From: Gammaproteobacteria bacterium
GTDB taxonomy: Bacteria; Pseudomonadota; Gammaproteobacteria; UBA1113
DNA length: 64,000 nucleotides
Reading direction: 5' to 3'
NCBI GenBank assembly: GCA_021773295.1
Contig: JAJFKI010000027.1
Location: forward strand, 62,001-126,000
Under the pieces are notes generated by a model. The model worked only from the letters and a program-made list of their open reading frames with translations, made no database searches and was not told the DNA's origin. Positions 1-10,407 of the stretch are shown in pieces (the first letter of the stretch is position 1; every line of letters starts with the position of its first letter). The translations under genes and the position numbers were made by a program.

Positions 1-1869
1 TATATATCACATGGTGTTGCACGATCACAAGGTATGGAGTCAAGTCCAGAAAGCATGCCGCAATCACCTGTGCAGACTCAATCTGAAGAAGAGTTGGGTT
101 TTGGCGCTACAGCGCCTACAGCGCTCGAGTCCTATACCATTAATCTTAATTTGAAAGCACTGACGGGCAATATTGATCCGGTGATTGGCCGTGAATATGA
201 AATCGAACGGGTCACGCAAGTGCTTTGCCGCAGACGTAAAAATAATCCTTTACTAGTTGGGGAAGCAGGCGTTGGTAAAACGGCCATTGCAGAAGGCTTA
301 GCCAAACTCATTGTTGAAGATAAAGTGCCAGATTTATTGAAAAAATCTACCGTCTATTCCCTGGATTTAGGGAATTTATTAGCCGGTACTAAATACCGCG
401 GTGATTTTGAAAAACGTTTTAAAGCCTTGATTCAAGAATTAGTGCAACAGCCCGGCGCTATTTTATTCATTGATGAAATTCACACCATCATCGGGGCAGG
501 GGCTGCTTCTGGTGGCGTCATGGATGCTTCTAATTTAATCAAGCCATTATTATCCAATGGTGAGTTGAAATGTATTGGTGCGACGACCTTCCAAGAATAC
601 CGTACAATTTTTGAAAAAGATCGCGCTCTAGCCAGACGTTTCCAAAAAGTGGATATTAATGAGCCTACGATTGAAGAAACTGTGAAAATTCTCAAAGGCA
701 TTCGCAAAAAATTTGAAACCCATCATGGGGTTAAATATTCAGTCAAAAGCTTAGTTGCTGCGGCTGAATTATCGGCAAGGTTCATTACTGATAGATTCCT
801 GCCCGACAAAGCCATTGATATTGTGGATGAAGCCGGCGCTTTCCAATCGCTACAAATCTCATCTAAAAAGAAAAAACTTATTGGCACTCAGGAAATCGAA
901 GAAATTGTGGCCAACATTGCCAGAATTCCATCGCAAACAGTATCTGCTGACGATAAAGAAATCTTGAAAGACTTAGTGCGTGATTTAAAAATGCTGGTCT
1001 TTGGACAAGATGATGCCATCAAAGCCTTAGGCTCCGCCATTAAATTATCACGAGCCGGCCTAAGAGAGCCAGAGAAGCCCGTTGGCTGTTTCTTGTTTGC
1101 CGGACCTACGGGTGTTGGTAAAACCGAAGTAACGCGTCAATTGGCGAAATTAATGGGTATTGAGTTATTGCGTTTTGATATGTCCGAATACATGGAAAAA
1201 CACTCAGTGTCACGATTGATTGGTGCGCCTCCAGGTTACGTGGGTTACGAGCAATCCGGTTTATTAACCGAGGCTGTCACAAAAACGCCACACGCGGTAT
1301 TATTACTCGATGAAATTGAAAAAGCCCATCAAGACATTTTCAATTTGCTACTACAAGTGATGGACCATGGTACATTGACCGACAATAATGGTCGTAAAGC
1401 CGATTTCCGCCATGTTATCGTCGTCATGACCACCAATGCGGGCGCGCAATCCGTAAGCCGTAATCAAATTGGCTTTACCAATCAAGATAATTCTCAAGAT
1501 AACTTAGAAGAAATTAATCGCTTCTTCTCACCAGAATTTCGCAATCGTTTAGATTCCATTATCAGCTTTGGCTTCTTGGACGATAAAACCATCAGCAACA
1601 TTGTTGATAAGTTCATCATGGAGCTAGAAGTTCAACTGGAACAAAAACACGTGAAACTACACGTACATGATAAGGTTCGAAATTGGTTAGCTATTAATGG
1701 CCATAACCCACAAATGGGTGCACGCCCCATGGCACGCCTCATCCAAGAACGGATCAAAAAACCACTGGCAGACGAATTACTCTTCGGCCAACTAAGCCAC
1801 GGTGGCGCGGTGAAACTCATCATTGAAAATGATGAAATTGCCTTTGAAGTAGAAGAGTCTTGCACCTAA
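1..1869 (+). CDS. clpA: ATP-dependent Clp protease ATP-binding subunit ClpA (5' partial)
   Basis: AAA+ unfoldase that feeds substrates to ClpP. The frame is open to the first base of the window and the residues before the first ATG (ISHG and following) match the linker after the ClpA N domain, so the gene starts upstream of the window and the ATG at 34 is internal. Counting from that ATG, the D1 Walker A is GEAGVGKT at about residue 76 and its Walker B is [14 protein letters not shown]2 has GPTGVGKT and [10 protein letters not shown]. The ClpP-docking loop reads IGF (NQIGFTNQ), where E. coli ClpA has IGL. The D2 small domain ends with the usual [11 protein letters not shown] block. The adaptor gene clpS would be expected just upstream, outside the window. 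Convergent with the glycosylase gene that follows. Confidence 0.95.
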   Translation, partial: YISHGVARSQGMESSPESMPQSPVQTQSEEELGFGATAPTALESYTINLNLKALTGNIDPVIGREYEIERVTQVLCRRRKNNPLLVGEAGVGKTAIAEGLAKLIVEDKVPDLLKKSTVYSLDLGNLLAGTKYRGDFEKRFKALIQELVQQPGAILFIDEIHTIIGAGAASGGVMDASNLIKPLLSNGELKCIGATTFQEYRTIFEKDRALARRFQKVDINEPTIEETVKILKGIRKKFETHHGVKYSVKSLVAAAELSARFITDRFLPDKAIDIVDEAGAFQSLQISSKKKKLIGTQEIEEIVANIARIPSQTVSADDKEILKDLVRDLKMLVFGQDDAIKALGSAIKLSRAGLREPEKPVGCFLFAGPTGVGKTEVTRQLAKLMGIELLRFDMSEYMEKHSVSRLIGAPPGYVGYEQSGLLTEAVTKTPHAVLLLDEIEKAHQDIFNLLLQVMDHGTLTDNNGRKADFRHVIVVMTTNAGAQSVSRNQIGFTNQDNSQDNLEEINRFFSPEFRNRLDSIISFGFLDDKTISNIVDKFIMELEVQLEQKHVKLHVHDKVRNWLAINGHNPQMGARPMARLIQERIKKPLADELLFGQLSHGGAVKLIIENDEIAFEVEESCT

Positions 1870-1887
1870 AATAAACTGATATTTCGA

Positions 1888-2535
1888 TCAAGCCAAATGA
1901 CGTTTAACCAACAATAAATCTTTGTAGGACTTTACTTTATCGCGTGGGTTTCGTAATAAGTAAGCTGGGTGATAAGTCACGAGTAGGCTAGTGTCATTAT
2001 ACTGTAAGCGTTGGCCTCGCAAGCGGCTAAGGGGCGTTGTAACACCTAACAAGTAATGTGCTGCTACTCGGCCGACAGCTAATAATAATTTGGGTTGCAT
2101 CAGTTCAATTTGCTGTTCAAGATACGCTGTGCATTTTGCGACTTCTTCTGCATTGGGATCACGGTTAAAAGGTGGGCGGCATTTTAAGACGTTGCAAATA
2201 AAGACGGACTCTCGTTCAATCCCAATTGCCTGCAACATTGAGGTGAGTAATTGACCGGCTTTGCCAACGAAAGGTTTGCCTTGCTTATCTTCGTTCGCAC
2301 CTGGTGCTTCACCAATGATCATTAAATCAGCGGTTTGACTCCCTGTCCCAAAAACAGTCTTCGTACGACTGTTACATAGGTCACATCTTTTGCAACTTGC
2401 CACTGCTTGTTGCAGCAGTGTCCATTTATCTTCCTCAATCGTAGCAGGCACAGCCTGTGGCTTGGCAGTGCGTGGATGCCACTGTACAATACCCATAGCA
2501 TTGAGGTAGTGATTGTTTAGTTGATTATCAGTCAT
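1888..2535 (-). CDS. Uracil-DNA glycosylase, family 4 (Fe-S)
   Basis: Base-excision repair enzyme that removes uracil from DNA. It has the family-4 motif GEAPGANEDKQGKPFVG near residues 75-91, the HP motif in TYHPAYLLRNP near the C-terminus, and the cysteines expected to hold a 4Fe-4S cluster (C48, C51, C54, C119, C135; four of these would be ligands). Its 215 residues are normal for the family. Database entries often call this family phage-type DNA polymerase-related. It starts at ATG and is divergent from rmuC, so this corner of the window holds two DNA-maintenance genes. Assignment rests on motifs and is firm at family level. Confidence 0.88.
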   Translation of the reverse strand: MTDNQLNNHYLNAMGIVQWHPRTAKPQAVPATIEEDKWTLLQQAVASCKRCDLCNSRTKTVFGTGSQTADLMIIGEAPGANEDKQGKPFVGKAGQLLTSMLQAIGIERESVFICNVLKCRPPFNRDPNAEEVAKCTAYLEQQIELMQPKLLLAVGRVAAHYLLGVTTPLSRLRGQRLQYNDTSLLVTYHPAYLLRNPRDKVKSYKDLLLVKRHLA

Positions 2536-2588
2536 GCCGCTACCATATCGAAAAACTTAGAAATTTTCAATTAACCTTAGGGAATGCG

Positions 2589-3947
2589 ATGTTACTGTTA
2601 GCAGTGAGTATTACGACATTAATTTTAGTGGCAATCGCTATTGCTCTTAGTTTAAAGCAAACGCAACAATCAAAGCAAAGCCGAGATGATAGGCAACGCC
2701 TTGAGAATTTGATGAATCAATTAGACAAACAGTGGCAAACTGGGCAAGTAGAGACGAGGGAAGCCTTATTAAAAACTCAAGCCGGCAGTGAGCAGCGGAT
2801 CAGTGACAAAATCAATCAATTTAATGTGCAATTACAAAAGGACTTTGCTGCCCTCAAAGACCAATTAAAATCAGATTTTCATCAACACCGTACTGAATTT
2901 GATAAGCACCAATTATCGACCATGAAGCAACTGCAAGAGCACATTCAAAATAATTCAGAGCAAGTACGTCGGCAGCTCAATGAAATTCTTGATCAAAATA
3001 ATAAATTGATGAATAATCAAATTGAAAAATTAACGAAAGCGGTGGATGAACGGCTTAAAGAAATCAGTGGTCAAGTTGAAAAGCGTTTAGCAGATGGCTT
3101 TGAGAAAACCACCAAAACTTTTTCAGATGTCATTAAACGCCTGGCTTTGATTGATGAAGCGCAAAAAAAGATTACTGAGTTATCTAGCAATGTGGTTAGT
3201 TTGCAGGAAGTCTTAGTGGATAGGAAAGCACGTGGTGCTTTTGGTGAAGTTCAATTATCGGGTTTGGTTCGTAACTTGTTACCAGAAGCCAATTACAAAT
3301 TCCAACATACTTTCAGCAATGACAAACGTGCTGACTGTGTTTTGTTATTACCAGAACCAACAGGCACCATTGCCGTCGATGCTAAATTTCCACTCGAGAC
3401 TTATCGCATCATGAATCAAAAGGATATTTCGCCTGCTGATAAGAAAGCGGCCGAGCAACAATTTCGGCAAGATATTCGTCATCATTTAAATGAAATTTCC
3501 AGCAAATATATTATTCCTGGTGAGACATCTGATGGTGCCGTGATGTTCATACCTGCAGAAGCGGTGTTTGCTGAGATCCATTCTAAATTTCCAGACATTG
3601 TTGAAGAGTCATATCAAAAACGTGTTTGGTTAGTGTCACCGACCACGATGATGGCCATTTTAACCACTGCGAGGGCTGTGTTAAAAGATGCAGCAACCAG
3701 GCAGCAAGTGCATGTGATTCAAGAACATTTATCTTATTTAGGCAAAGACTTTGAACGTTTTGAAAAACGCATGACTGCACTTGGGCGCCACATTGAACAA
3801 ACTCATGAAGACGTGAAGCAAGTGAATATTTCGGCGCGCAAAATCACTAACCGTTTTACTCAGATAGAAAAAGTTGAACTTAATGAAATTGGCGATGAGG
3901 CAAATGCCCTAGCGTCACAGGAAATAACAGAAGAAGAAGGAGCATAG
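2589..3947 (+). CDS. rmuC: DNA recombination protein RmuC
   Basis: RmuC limits DNA inversions at short inverted repeats; it is thought to be a membrane-anchored nuclease-fold protein. Residues 1-20 form a transmembrane anchor, about 25-200 are a long charged coiled coil, and the conserved core follows, with RGAFGEVQLS, DCVLLLPEP, IAVDAKFPLE, a VMFIPAEAVFAEI segment and LVSPTTMMAIL. Length (452 residues) fits the family. A one-base gap separates it from the GTG start of the next small gene, so the two are probably co-transcribed. Confidence 0.9.
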   Translation: MLLLAVSITTLILVAIAIALSLKQTQQSKQSRDDRQRLENLMNQLDKQWQTGQVETREALLKTQAGSEQRISDKINQFNVQLQKDFAALKDQLKSDFHQHRTEFDKHQLSTMKQLQEHIQNNSEQVRRQLNEILDQNNKLMNNQIEKLTKAVDERLKEISGQVEKRLADGFEKTTKTFSDVIKRLALIDEAQKKITELSSNVVSLQEVLVDRKARGAFGEVQLSGLVRNLLPEANYKFQHTFSNDKRADCVLLLPEPTGTIAVDAKFPLETYRIMNQKDISPADKKAAEQQFRQDIRHHLNEISSKYIIPGETSDGAVMFIPAEAVFAEIHSKFPDIVEESYQKRVWLVSPTTMMAILTTARAVLKDAATRQQVHVIQEHLSYLGKDFERFEKRMTALGRHIEQTHEDVKQVNISARKITNRFTQIEKVELNEIGDEANALASQEITEEEGA

Positions 3948-3948
3948 C

Positions 3949-4260
3949 GTGGGACGTAAAATTTTATATTATGTAGTCGCGAGTTTTATTATCATTTTGG
4001 CAGCGAAATATATCATGCATCCACTATCGTGGACCCATCAATTGTATCAATACGTTAATGGGTTCTTAGGTGGTATTTTTAAAGGCGGCTATTGGGGACA
4101 AGTGGTGCGAAACACGATTGCTCTAATCGTGGTGCCTTTACTCATAATGGCAATCCCGGCCTTATTCTCATGGGGATTTAGCAGACAAAAGCAGCCCTTG
4201 TTATACATTGCCTTATGGTGCGTTTGGATTGTTGTAGCGACGATGGTGTTGTTAAAATAA
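3949..4260 (+). CDS. Small hydrophobic membrane protein, unknown
   Basis: Not recognised. The 103-residue product has three hydrophobic stretches (about residues 5-22, 53-74 and 82-101) with short basic or glycine-rich linkers (GGIFKGGYWGQ). The start is GTG; a good Shine-Dalgarno (AGAAGGAG, 3935-3942) lies in the tail of rmuC, which supports the call and suggests translation coupled to rmuC. No motif suggests a catalytic role. It could be a small integral membrane partner of RmuC, but this is inferred only from position. Confidence 0.65.
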   Translation: MGRKILYYVVASFIIILAAKYIMHPLSWTHQLYQYVNGFLGGIFKGGYWGQVVRNTIALIVVPLLIMAIPALFSWGFSRQKQPLLYIALWCVWIVVATMVLLK

Positions 4261-4312
4261 CTAAGACGCCAGCATAATTCTAAGAGCAGCGATTATAACT
4301 AAGAAAATGTAT

Positions 4313-4798
4313 TTATTCCATCTGTTTCTTACGCTCCAAATGTTCACGATAAAGTTTTAACCTCGTTTCACGACGAATTTTTGCTTCTTCAAAACGACGC
4401 TTGTCTATTTCATTGTTTAATTCAAGCTTGGGTACAGCTGTTGGCTTCTTATTGTCATCTAGTGCCACCATGGTGAGGTAGCAGGTATTGGTATGTCGCT
4501 TTTCGCCAGTCTTTAAATTTTCGGCGACGACTTTTACGCCGACTTCCATGGATGACGTGCCTACGAAGTTTATACTGGCGTGGAAGGTGAGGAGATCACC
4601 AACGTGGACAGGATCTTTAAAATAAACTCTGTCTACAGAGAGTGTGACAATCGCTGTGCCGGCATAGCGACAGGCACAAGCGTAGGCAACTTTGTCGATA
4701 AAACTTAATATGTAGCCACCGTGGACATTACCACTGAAGTTTGCCATGTCTGGTGTCATGATTTCTGCCATGCTGACAGTTTTTTCTCTTTTTTCCAT
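4313..4798 (-). CDS. Acyl-CoA thioesterase, hotdog fold (YciA/BACH type)
   Basis: Hydrolyses acyl-CoA to free acid and CoA. The hotdog signature is clear: NFSGNVHGGYILSFIDKVAYACACRYAG, with the Asp of the SFID segment in the usual catalytic position, then VTLSVDRVYFKDPVHVGD and the central strand TSSMEVGVKVVAENL. A charged tail rich in Arg, Lys and Glu follows residue 130, longer than in YciA and closer to BACH-type enzymes. It lies just downstream of the ETF-ubiquinone oxidoreductase gene on the same strand (17-base gap), consistent with a link to fatty-acid oxidation. Confidence 0.85.
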   Translation of the reverse strand: MEKREKTVSMAEIMTPDMANFSGNVHGGYILSFIDKVAYACACRYAGTAIVTLSVDRVYFKDPVHVGDLLTFHASINFVGTSSMEVGVKVVAENLKTGEKRHTNTCYLTMVALDDNKKPTAVPKLELNNEIDKRRFEEAKIRRETRLKLYREHLERKKQME

Positions 4799-4815
4799 GT
4801 TTTAGTTTCCTTGTG

Positions 4816-6444
4816 TTACATGTCGGTGTAGTTAGGGCCGCCACCACCTTCAGGCGGTACCCAGTTAATGTTTTGCTTAGGATCTTTAATATCGCAGGTT
4901 TTGCAATGGATGCAATTTTGCGCATTGATTTGCAAGCGTGCTTGTTGTTGTTCGTTGACGACTATCTCATAAACGCTAGCTGGGCAATAACGTGCTTCCG
5001 GGCTAGCATAAACGTCATAATTAATAGTAATAGCAATGTCTGGTTCTCCAAGTTGTAAGTGACAAGGCTGATCTTCTTCGTGGTTGGTGTTGGATAAATA
5101 CACGGATGATAATTTATCAAACGTTATTTTTTGATCGGGCGCAGGGTATTCAATGGGCTTACAGTCTTTTGCTGATTTTAGTTGAGTATGATCGGCTGTT
5201 TGTTTAAAGGTCCAGGGCGCATTACCGCGTAGGATATACGTATCAAAGGCTGAGTATATTAAACCGGGCCATAAGCCTTTATGAAAAGCTGGTCTGATAT
5301 TGCGGGCTTTGTGTAACTCTTTCCACAACCAAGTTTTTTTAATCTGTGGTAAGTAATCAATGGGCTTATTTAAGCTGTCTTGTTTAAAAGCATCAATGAT
5401 TGCATTAGCAGCTTCTATTCCTGACTTCATGGCTGTATGCGTGCCTTTTATTTTTGGTACGTTTAAAAAGCCAGCACAGTCACCCACTAATAGCCCACCT
5501 GGAAATGAGACTGTTGGTAATGATTGCAGGCCGCCTTCATTAATGGCTCTGGCGCCGTAGCTAATGCGCTTGGCGTTATTGAATAAAGGTTTAAATTCAG
5601 GATGCAATTTCAAGCGTTGCATTTCGCAAAAGGGATCAAGGTATGGGTTTTGATAATCCAAGCCAACAACAAAACCAACTGAGAGTAAATTCTCTCCCCA
5701 ATGATAAATAAAACTACCACCATAAGTACTATTGTCTAAAGGCCATCCTACCGTATGAATGACGCTGCCTTTTTCATGATTAGAGTGATCAATTTCCCAT
5801 AATTCTTTTACACCAATACCATAGGTTTGTGGATCAGCCCCTTTTCTTAATTGATAGTGTTGTTCGACTGATTTTGTTAGGGATCCTCTGCAACCTTCGG
5901 CTAGCACAACTTGTTTCCCATGAATTTCTATACCAGGTTCAAAGGTTTGTTTGCGTTGGCCTTGTCTATCAATACCCATATCACCCGTGGCAATGCCATA
6001 GACTCGATCATGTTCATCATAGAGAACTTCTTTCGCTGCAAAACCCGGAAATATTTCAACACCGAGTGACTGCGCCACCTCCGCTAGCCAACGACAAAAC
6101 TGGCCGAGGCTAATAATATAATTACCTTTATTATTCATTTGCGGCGGTGTTGGAAAGCGCATGGCCTTGTCTTTGGTAAGAAATAAGAATTTATCGTTGG
6201 TAACGGCCGTTTCAATGGGTGCTGACAGTGTATTCCAATTAGGGAGTAATTCAGTGAGGCTGATGGGATCGATGACTGCACCTGATAGTATGTGTGCGCC
6301 TACTTCAGAACCTTTCTCAACGATGCAAACACTGAGCTCAATATCATGATCTTGTGCCAACTGCATCAATTTGATGCTGGTAGATAAACCAGCAGGCCCA
6401 GCACCGACAATGATTACATCGAACTCAATTGATTCTCTTTCCAC
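4816..6444 (-). CDS. Electron transfer flavoprotein-ubiquinone oxidoreductase
   Basis: Membrane-bound ETF-QO takes electrons from reduced ETF and passes them to ubiquinone. The FAD-binding GAGPAGLS motif lies near the N-terminus; the C-terminal domain has the 4Fe-4S cysteines in RYCPASVYE, NCIHCKTCDIKD and ends in the typical VPPEGGGGPNY block. I place the start at the GTG at 6444: translation then begins M-ERESIEFDVIIVGAGPAG, the usual family N-terminus, and AGTAGGA lies 8 bases upstream (6453-6459). A longer frame opens at 6477. It is divergent from etfBA, so the whole ETF route sits at one locus. Confidence 0.93.
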   Translation of the reverse strand: MERESIEFDVIIVGAGPAGLSTSIKLMQLAQDHDIELSVCIVEKGSEVGAHILSGAVIDPISLTELLPNWNTLSAPIETAVTNDKFLFLTKDKAMRFPTPPQMNNKGNYIISLGQFCRWLAEVAQSLGVEIFPGFAAKEVLYDEHDRVYGIATGDMGIDRQGQRKQTFEPGIEIHGKQVVLAEGCRGSLTKSVEQHYQLRKGADPQTYGIGVKELWEIDHSNHEKGSVIHTVGWPLDNSTYGGSFIYHWGENLLSVGFVVGLDYQNPYLDPFCEMQRLKLHPEFKPLFNNAKRISYGARAINEGGLQSLPTVSFPGGLLVGDCAGFLNVPKIKGTHTAMKSGIEAANAIIDAFKQDSLNKPIDYLPQIKKTWLWKELHKARNIRPAFHKGLWPGLIYSAFDTYILRGNAPWTFKQTADHTQLKSAKDCKPIEYPAPDQKITFDKLSSVYLSNTNHEEDQPCHLQLGEPDIAITINYDVYASPEARYCPASVYEIVVNEQQQARLQINAQNCIHCKTCDIKDPKQNINWVPPEGGGGPNYTDM

Positions 6445-6586
6445 AAGATTATTCCTACTGTTGATCCTAAAACACACAATTTAGTGACTTGATGCCCATA
6501 TAAATCTGTCTATCATCTTGACCTGGAAGGGATTTAAGGTCAAGATGCGTGTCAAAATTACGTTCGTAAAATGTTCTGAGGATAAA

Positions 6587-7339
6587 ATGAAAGTATTGGT
6601 AGCAGTCAAACGTGTGATTGATCCGTATGTGCGCGTTCGCGTAGCAGAGGATGGTAGTGGCGTTATCACCAAAAATGCCAAGATGGCAATGAATCCTTTT
6701 GATGAAATAGCCTTAGAGCAAGCGATTCAATTAAAAGAAGCAGGCATTGCCACACAAATTATTATTGCGGCCATTGGCAATGATAATACGCAAGAAACCC
6801 TACGCAAAGGCTTGGCGATGGGGGCAGATAAAGCGATTCATGTGAATACAAACAGCGCATTGCAACCATTAGCGGTGGCGAAAGTGCTGCATAAAATCGT
6901 ATCAGATGAACAGCCCCAATTAATTTTATTGGGCAAACAAAGTATATCTGGTGATAATAATCAAACAGGACAGATGTTAGCAGCCTTATTGGATTGGCCT
7001 CAAGCAACCTTTATTTCTGACTTGGCAATAGAGGCTGACATTGCAACCGTGTGCCGTGAAATTGATGGTGGCTTGGAAACATTGAGTTTAACATTGCCGG
7101 CAGTAATGACTGCGGATTTACGCTTAAACGAACCGCGTTATGCGTCCTTGCCAAGTATCATGAAAGCTAAAAACAAACCATTGTCCGTACTCACATTAGA
7201 AGACTTAAAGCTTACACTTAAAGACACTTACAAGGTTACAACCGTTTCGCCACCCGTAGCAAGAACACCAGGTGTGATTTTAAAAGATGTTGCTACCTTA
7301 ATAGATAAATTAAAGCATGAAGCTAAGGTGTTATCATGA
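6587..7339 (+). CDS. etfB: Electron transfer flavoprotein beta subunit
   Basis: Beta subunit of the soluble ETF heterodimer, which collects electrons from acyl-CoA dehydrogenases and other flavoprotein dehydrogenases. The ATG at 6587 gives the classic N-terminus MKVLVAVKRVIDPYVRVRV and is preceded by GAGGAT; the frame extends 23 codons upstream, but that part is not family-like. The AMP/FAD-contact segments GADKAIHV, LLGKQSISGDNNQTGQML and LPAVMTADLRLNEPRYASLPSIMKAK are all present. 250 residues. It overlaps etfA by four bases (ATGA), a tightly coupled operon. Confidence 0.95.
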   Translation: MKVLVAVKRVIDPYVRVRVAEDGSGVITKNAKMAMNPFDEIALEQAIQLKEAGIATQIIIAAIGNDNTQETLRKGLAMGADKAIHVNTNSALQPLAVAKVLHKIVSDEQPQLILLGKQSISGDNNQTGQMLAALLDWPQATFISDLAIEADIATVCREIDGGLETLSLTLPAVMTADLRLNEPRYASLPSIMKAKNKPLSVLTLEDLKLTLKDTYKVTTVSPPVARTPGVILKDVATLIDKLKHEAKVLS

Positions 7340-8268
7340 GTGTCATTATTTTAGCGGAACACAATCACGGGCACTGCCATCCAAATACGTTACATACAAT
7401 TACAGCTGCACAGCAGTTAGCAGCTAAAGTTGATGTATTAGTAGTAGGCTTTCAATGTCAAAGTGTTGCCGATGAATTGCGGCTAATTGAAGGTGTCAAC
7501 AGTGTGTTGTTGGCTGATAGTCAATGTTATAACAATCAACTTGCCGAGCCAGTGGCAAAATTATTACATAACCACGCGGTACATTATACTTATTTATTAG
7601 CGCCAGCTAGCACCTTTGGTAAAAATATTATGCCAAGAGTCGCGGCGATGTTGGACGTGCATCAGGTGTCGGATATCACCGCGATAAAAGATGCTCAAAC
7701 CTTTGTGCGACCTATCTATGCAGGGAATGCTTTAGAAACTGTGCAATGCACTGATGAGAAAAAAGTATTAACGATAAGAAGTACGGCCTTTGCATTAGCA
7801 AAGCAAGGCAGTCAACAAGCAGCTTGCGTGACGATAGATGATGTTATTGATTGGCAAAAGACACGGTTTATCAAACAAACATTAACCAAATTAGAACGGC
7901 CTGAATTAGGCGTTGCTGATGTGGTTGTCTCCGGCGGGCGTGGCTTACAGAATGCTGAGAATTTTAAATTATTAGAGCAATTAGCCGGTAAACTTAATGC
8001 CGCGATTGGGGCATCCCGCGCAGCTGTGGATGCAGGCTTTGTGCCGAATGATTATCAAGTGGGGCAAACGGGTAAAGTCGTGGCGCCACGACTCTATTTT
8101 GCTATTGGTATTTCTGGTGCAATACAGCATATCGCCGGGATGAAGGATAGCAAAGTTATCGTTGCCATCAATCAGGATGAAGATGCAGCCATCTTCAATT
8201 ATGCTGATTATGGTCTGGTGGGTGATTTATTTGAAATCGTTCCAGAATTAATTAAAGCTTTAAGTTAA
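7336..8268 (+). CDS. etfA: Electron transfer flavoprotein alpha subunit
   Basis: Alpha subunit of ETF, which carries most of the FAD site. The C-terminal FAD domain is well preserved: [54 protein letters not shown] and [22 protein letters not shown]. At 310 residues it is full length. It starts inside the etfB stop codon. Together with the divergent ETF-QO this makes a complete ETF-to-quinone module. Confidence 0.95.
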   Translation: MSVIILAEHNHGHCHPNTLHTITAAQQLAAKVDVLVVGFQCQSVADELRLIEGVNSVLLADSQCYNNQLAEPVAKLLHNHAVHYTYLLAPASTFGKNIMPRVAAMLDVHQVSDITAIKDAQTFVRPIYAGNALETVQCTDEKKVLTIRSTAFALAKQGSQQAACVTIDDVIDWQKTRFIKQTLTKLERPELGVADVVVSGGRGLQNAENFKLLEQLAGKLNAAIGASRAAVDAGFVPNDYQVGQTGKVVAPRLYFAIGISGAIQHIAGMKDSKVIVAINQDEDAAIFNYADYGLVGDLFEIVPELIKALS

Positions 8269-8290
8269 ATCGTTAGGGGGAAGATAAGCA

Positions 8291-9406
8291 ATGATCGTTG
8301 GTGTGCCTAAAGAAATTAAAACTCACGAATATCGAGTCGGATTAGTACCATCGAGCGTCAGAGAATTAGTACAAACTGGTAATAAAGTATTGGTGCAAAG
8401 CAATGCAGGTGTTGGTATTGGTATCACCAATGAAAATTTTGTAGAAGTTGGCGCGACGATAATCGATACGGCAGAAGAAATTTTCGCAACGGCCGATATG
8501 GTTGTTAAAGTCAAAGAACCACAGCCGAATGAATGTATGATGTTGCGTGAAGGCCAGGTTTTGTTTACTTATTTACACTTGGCGCCAGATCCCAAGCAAG
8601 CAAATTTGTTGATAAAGTCTGGATGTATAGCCATCGCTTACGAAACAGTGACAGATCGTGATGGTCGATTACCTTTATTAACACCTATGAGTGAAGTGGC
8701 GGGTCGTATGTCAGTACAAGCTGGTGCGACTTCATTAGAGAAAGTGAATGGTGGCAGTGGCATTTTGTTAGGTGGTGTGCCTGGTGTGGCGCCCGCAAGA
8801 GTTATTGTCATTGGTGGCGGAGTGGTTGGAACCAATGCGATTCGCATGGCAATCGGTAAAGAATCTTATGTAACAGTCATTGATAAATCCTTGCCACGTT
8901 TACAAGCGTTAGATTATCAATTCGGTGCTAAGCTTAATACCATTTTTGCAACAACGGATACGATTGAAGAGTATGTCACAGATGCAGATTTAATTATTGG
9001 TGCTGTGTTAGTACCCGGTGGTTCAGCGCCAAAGCTAGTGCGCAAAGCTATGTTGAAGAAGATGCGCCCTGGCTCTGTGATGGTGGATGTTGCTATTGAT
9101 CAAGGTGGCTGTTTTGAAACGAGCCGTCCTACAACTCACGATGATCCAACCTTCATTGTCGATGACGTGGTTCATTATTGCGTAGCGAATATGCCTGGTG
9201 CTGTGCCTAGAACAGCAACCTTTGCACTGAATAATGCGACTGTGCCATTTGTCTTGGCTTTGGCGAACAAGGGGTACAAAAAAGCGCTATTAGACGACTT
9301 AAATTTAATGAATGGTTTGAATGTGTACTGTGGCAAGTTTACTCATGATGAAGTTGCTAATGCCCTTGATAAACCATTTACACAACCCGTTTCATTATTG
9401 TCATAA
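8291..9406 (+). CDS. ald: Alanine dehydrogenase
   Basis: NAD-dependent interconversion of L-alanine with pyruvate and ammonia. The N-terminus [18 protein letters not shown] carries the substrate-binding Arg and Lys; [17 protein letters not shown] and the Rossmann segment [19 protein letters not shown] follow, and [22 protein letters not shown] is the family signature. 371 residues, full length. SD-like TAGGGGGAAG at 8274-8283 precedes the ATG. It lies 22 bases after etfA in the same direction, so it may be read from the same transcript, joining amino-acid deamination to the electron-transfer genes. Confidence 0.95.
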   Translation: MIVGVPKEIKTHEYRVGLVPSSVRELVQTGNKVLVQSNAGVGIGITNENFVEVGATIIDTAEEIFATADMVVKVKEPQPNECMMLREGQVLFTYLHLAPDPKQANLLIKSGCIAIAYETVTDRDGRLPLLTPMSEVAGRMSVQAGATSLEKVNGGSGILLGGVPGVAPARVIVIGGGVVGTNAIRMAIGKESYVTVIDKSLPRLQALDYQFGAKLNTIFATTDTIEEYVTDADLIIGAVLVPGGSAPKLVRKAMLKKMRPGSVMVDVAIDQGGCFETSRPTTHDDPTFIVDDVVHYCVANMPGAVPRTATFALNNATVPFVLALANKGYKKALLDDLNLMNGLNVYCGKFTHDEVANALDKPFTQPVSLLS

Positions 9407-9432
9407 TGTGACGTTCGTTTTCGGGAGGATTG

Positions 9433-10407
9433 ATGCGCGAATACCATATTGAACCTGAAAAATTAGAGTTGACTCTAAAAGATGCTGTTACAAAGGCAAA
9501 GCTAAATCGAGAAGGTATCACAGCGAATTATATTCCTGAGTTAGCAAATGCTGATCCTGAAAAAACCAGCATTGCCGTTAAATTAAATAATGGCAAAATA
9601 TATACGGCGGGTGACGCGGTTGATCATCATTTTACCCTCCAAAGTGTTGCTAAAACAGTTGTGTTAGCCGGCTTATTGGAAGAAGAGGGTATGGCCAAAG
9701 TCATATCCTGGACAGGTATGGAGCCGACAGGTCGTGCCTTTGCCTCAGTTTCACAGCTAGAGCTGCATGGTCCTGTGCCAGCTAATCCTTTTGTCAATAC
9801 TGGCGCCATTGCTCTTTGTAGCCGTATTCCTGGTAACAATGAAGAAGATAAAATCAATTGGTTAAAGCATTGGGTACAAAAACTACATGGCAGGGCGTTA
9901 TGTATCAACCAACAAGTATTTGAGTCGGAATATAATACGGGTAATCGTAATCGTGCCATTGCTTATTTGTTAAAAAGTAACGATGTTATTCATGGTGATG
10001 TCGAAGAAATTCTGCGAATTTATTTTACCTTATGCTCATTTGAAGCGACGGTGATGGATGCTGCAAATTTGCCTATGTTATTAGCAAACGGTGGTCGTGA
10101 TGTTGAAGGCGAACAAATTCTTGGTAAGTACAGTTGTGAATATATCACCGCAGTGATGGCGACTTGTGGTTTGTATGATGCATCCGGTTCGCACCTTGTT
10201 AAAACAGGCATGCCTGCAAAAAGTGGTGTTTCGGGTTTTATCATTTCAGCAGCCTTGGGGGTTGCTGGCATCGCAACGTATAGTCCACGATTAGATAGCA
10301 AAGGGACGAGTGTCCGTGGTGAAATCATGTTGACATACTTAAGCCGCGAAATGGATTGGCATTTTGCCATTCCACAAGTTATTTTTGGACGGCCTAAGAT
10401 TATTTGA
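9433..10407 (+). CDS. glsA: Glutaminase
   Basis: Converts L-glutamine to glutamate plus ammonia; serine-dependent beta-lactamase-like fold. The catalytic S-x-x-K is visible as FTLQSVAKT (S71, K74), with NPFVNTGAIA, NTGNRNRAIAYLL, DAANLPMLLANGG and PAKSGVSGFI further on, all family blocks. I chose the ATG at 9433, which follows GGGAGGA at 9423-9429; a TTG one codon earlier is in frame. 324 residues. Placed after ald, it extends the amino-acid catabolic theme: glutamine and alanine both yield ammonia and carbon skeletons. Confidence 0.92.
   Translation: MREYHIEPEKLELTLKDAVTKAKLNREGITANYIPELANADPEKTSIAVKLNNGKIYTAGDAVDHHFTLQSVAKTVVLAGLLEEEGMAKVISWTGMEPTGRAFASVSQLELHGPVPANPFVNTGAIALCSRIPGNNEEDKINWLKHWVQKLHGRALCINQQVFESEYNTGNRNRAIAYLLKSNDVIHGDVEEILRIYFTLCSFEATVMDAANLPMLLANGGRDVEGEQILGKYSCEYITAVMATCGLYDASGSHLVKTGMPAKSGVSGFIISAALGVAGIATYSPRLDSKGTSVRGEIMLTYLSREMDWHFAIPQVIFGRPKII

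Noticed and set aside
34-1869. ATG at 34 as the clpA start
   Set aside because: The frame is open to base 1 and upstream codons encode the ClpA linker (ISHG), so this ATG is internal.
4813-5058. Plus-strand frame over the end of the ETF-QO gene
   Set aside because: Antisense shadow of conserved Fe-S domain codons; no SD and no family.
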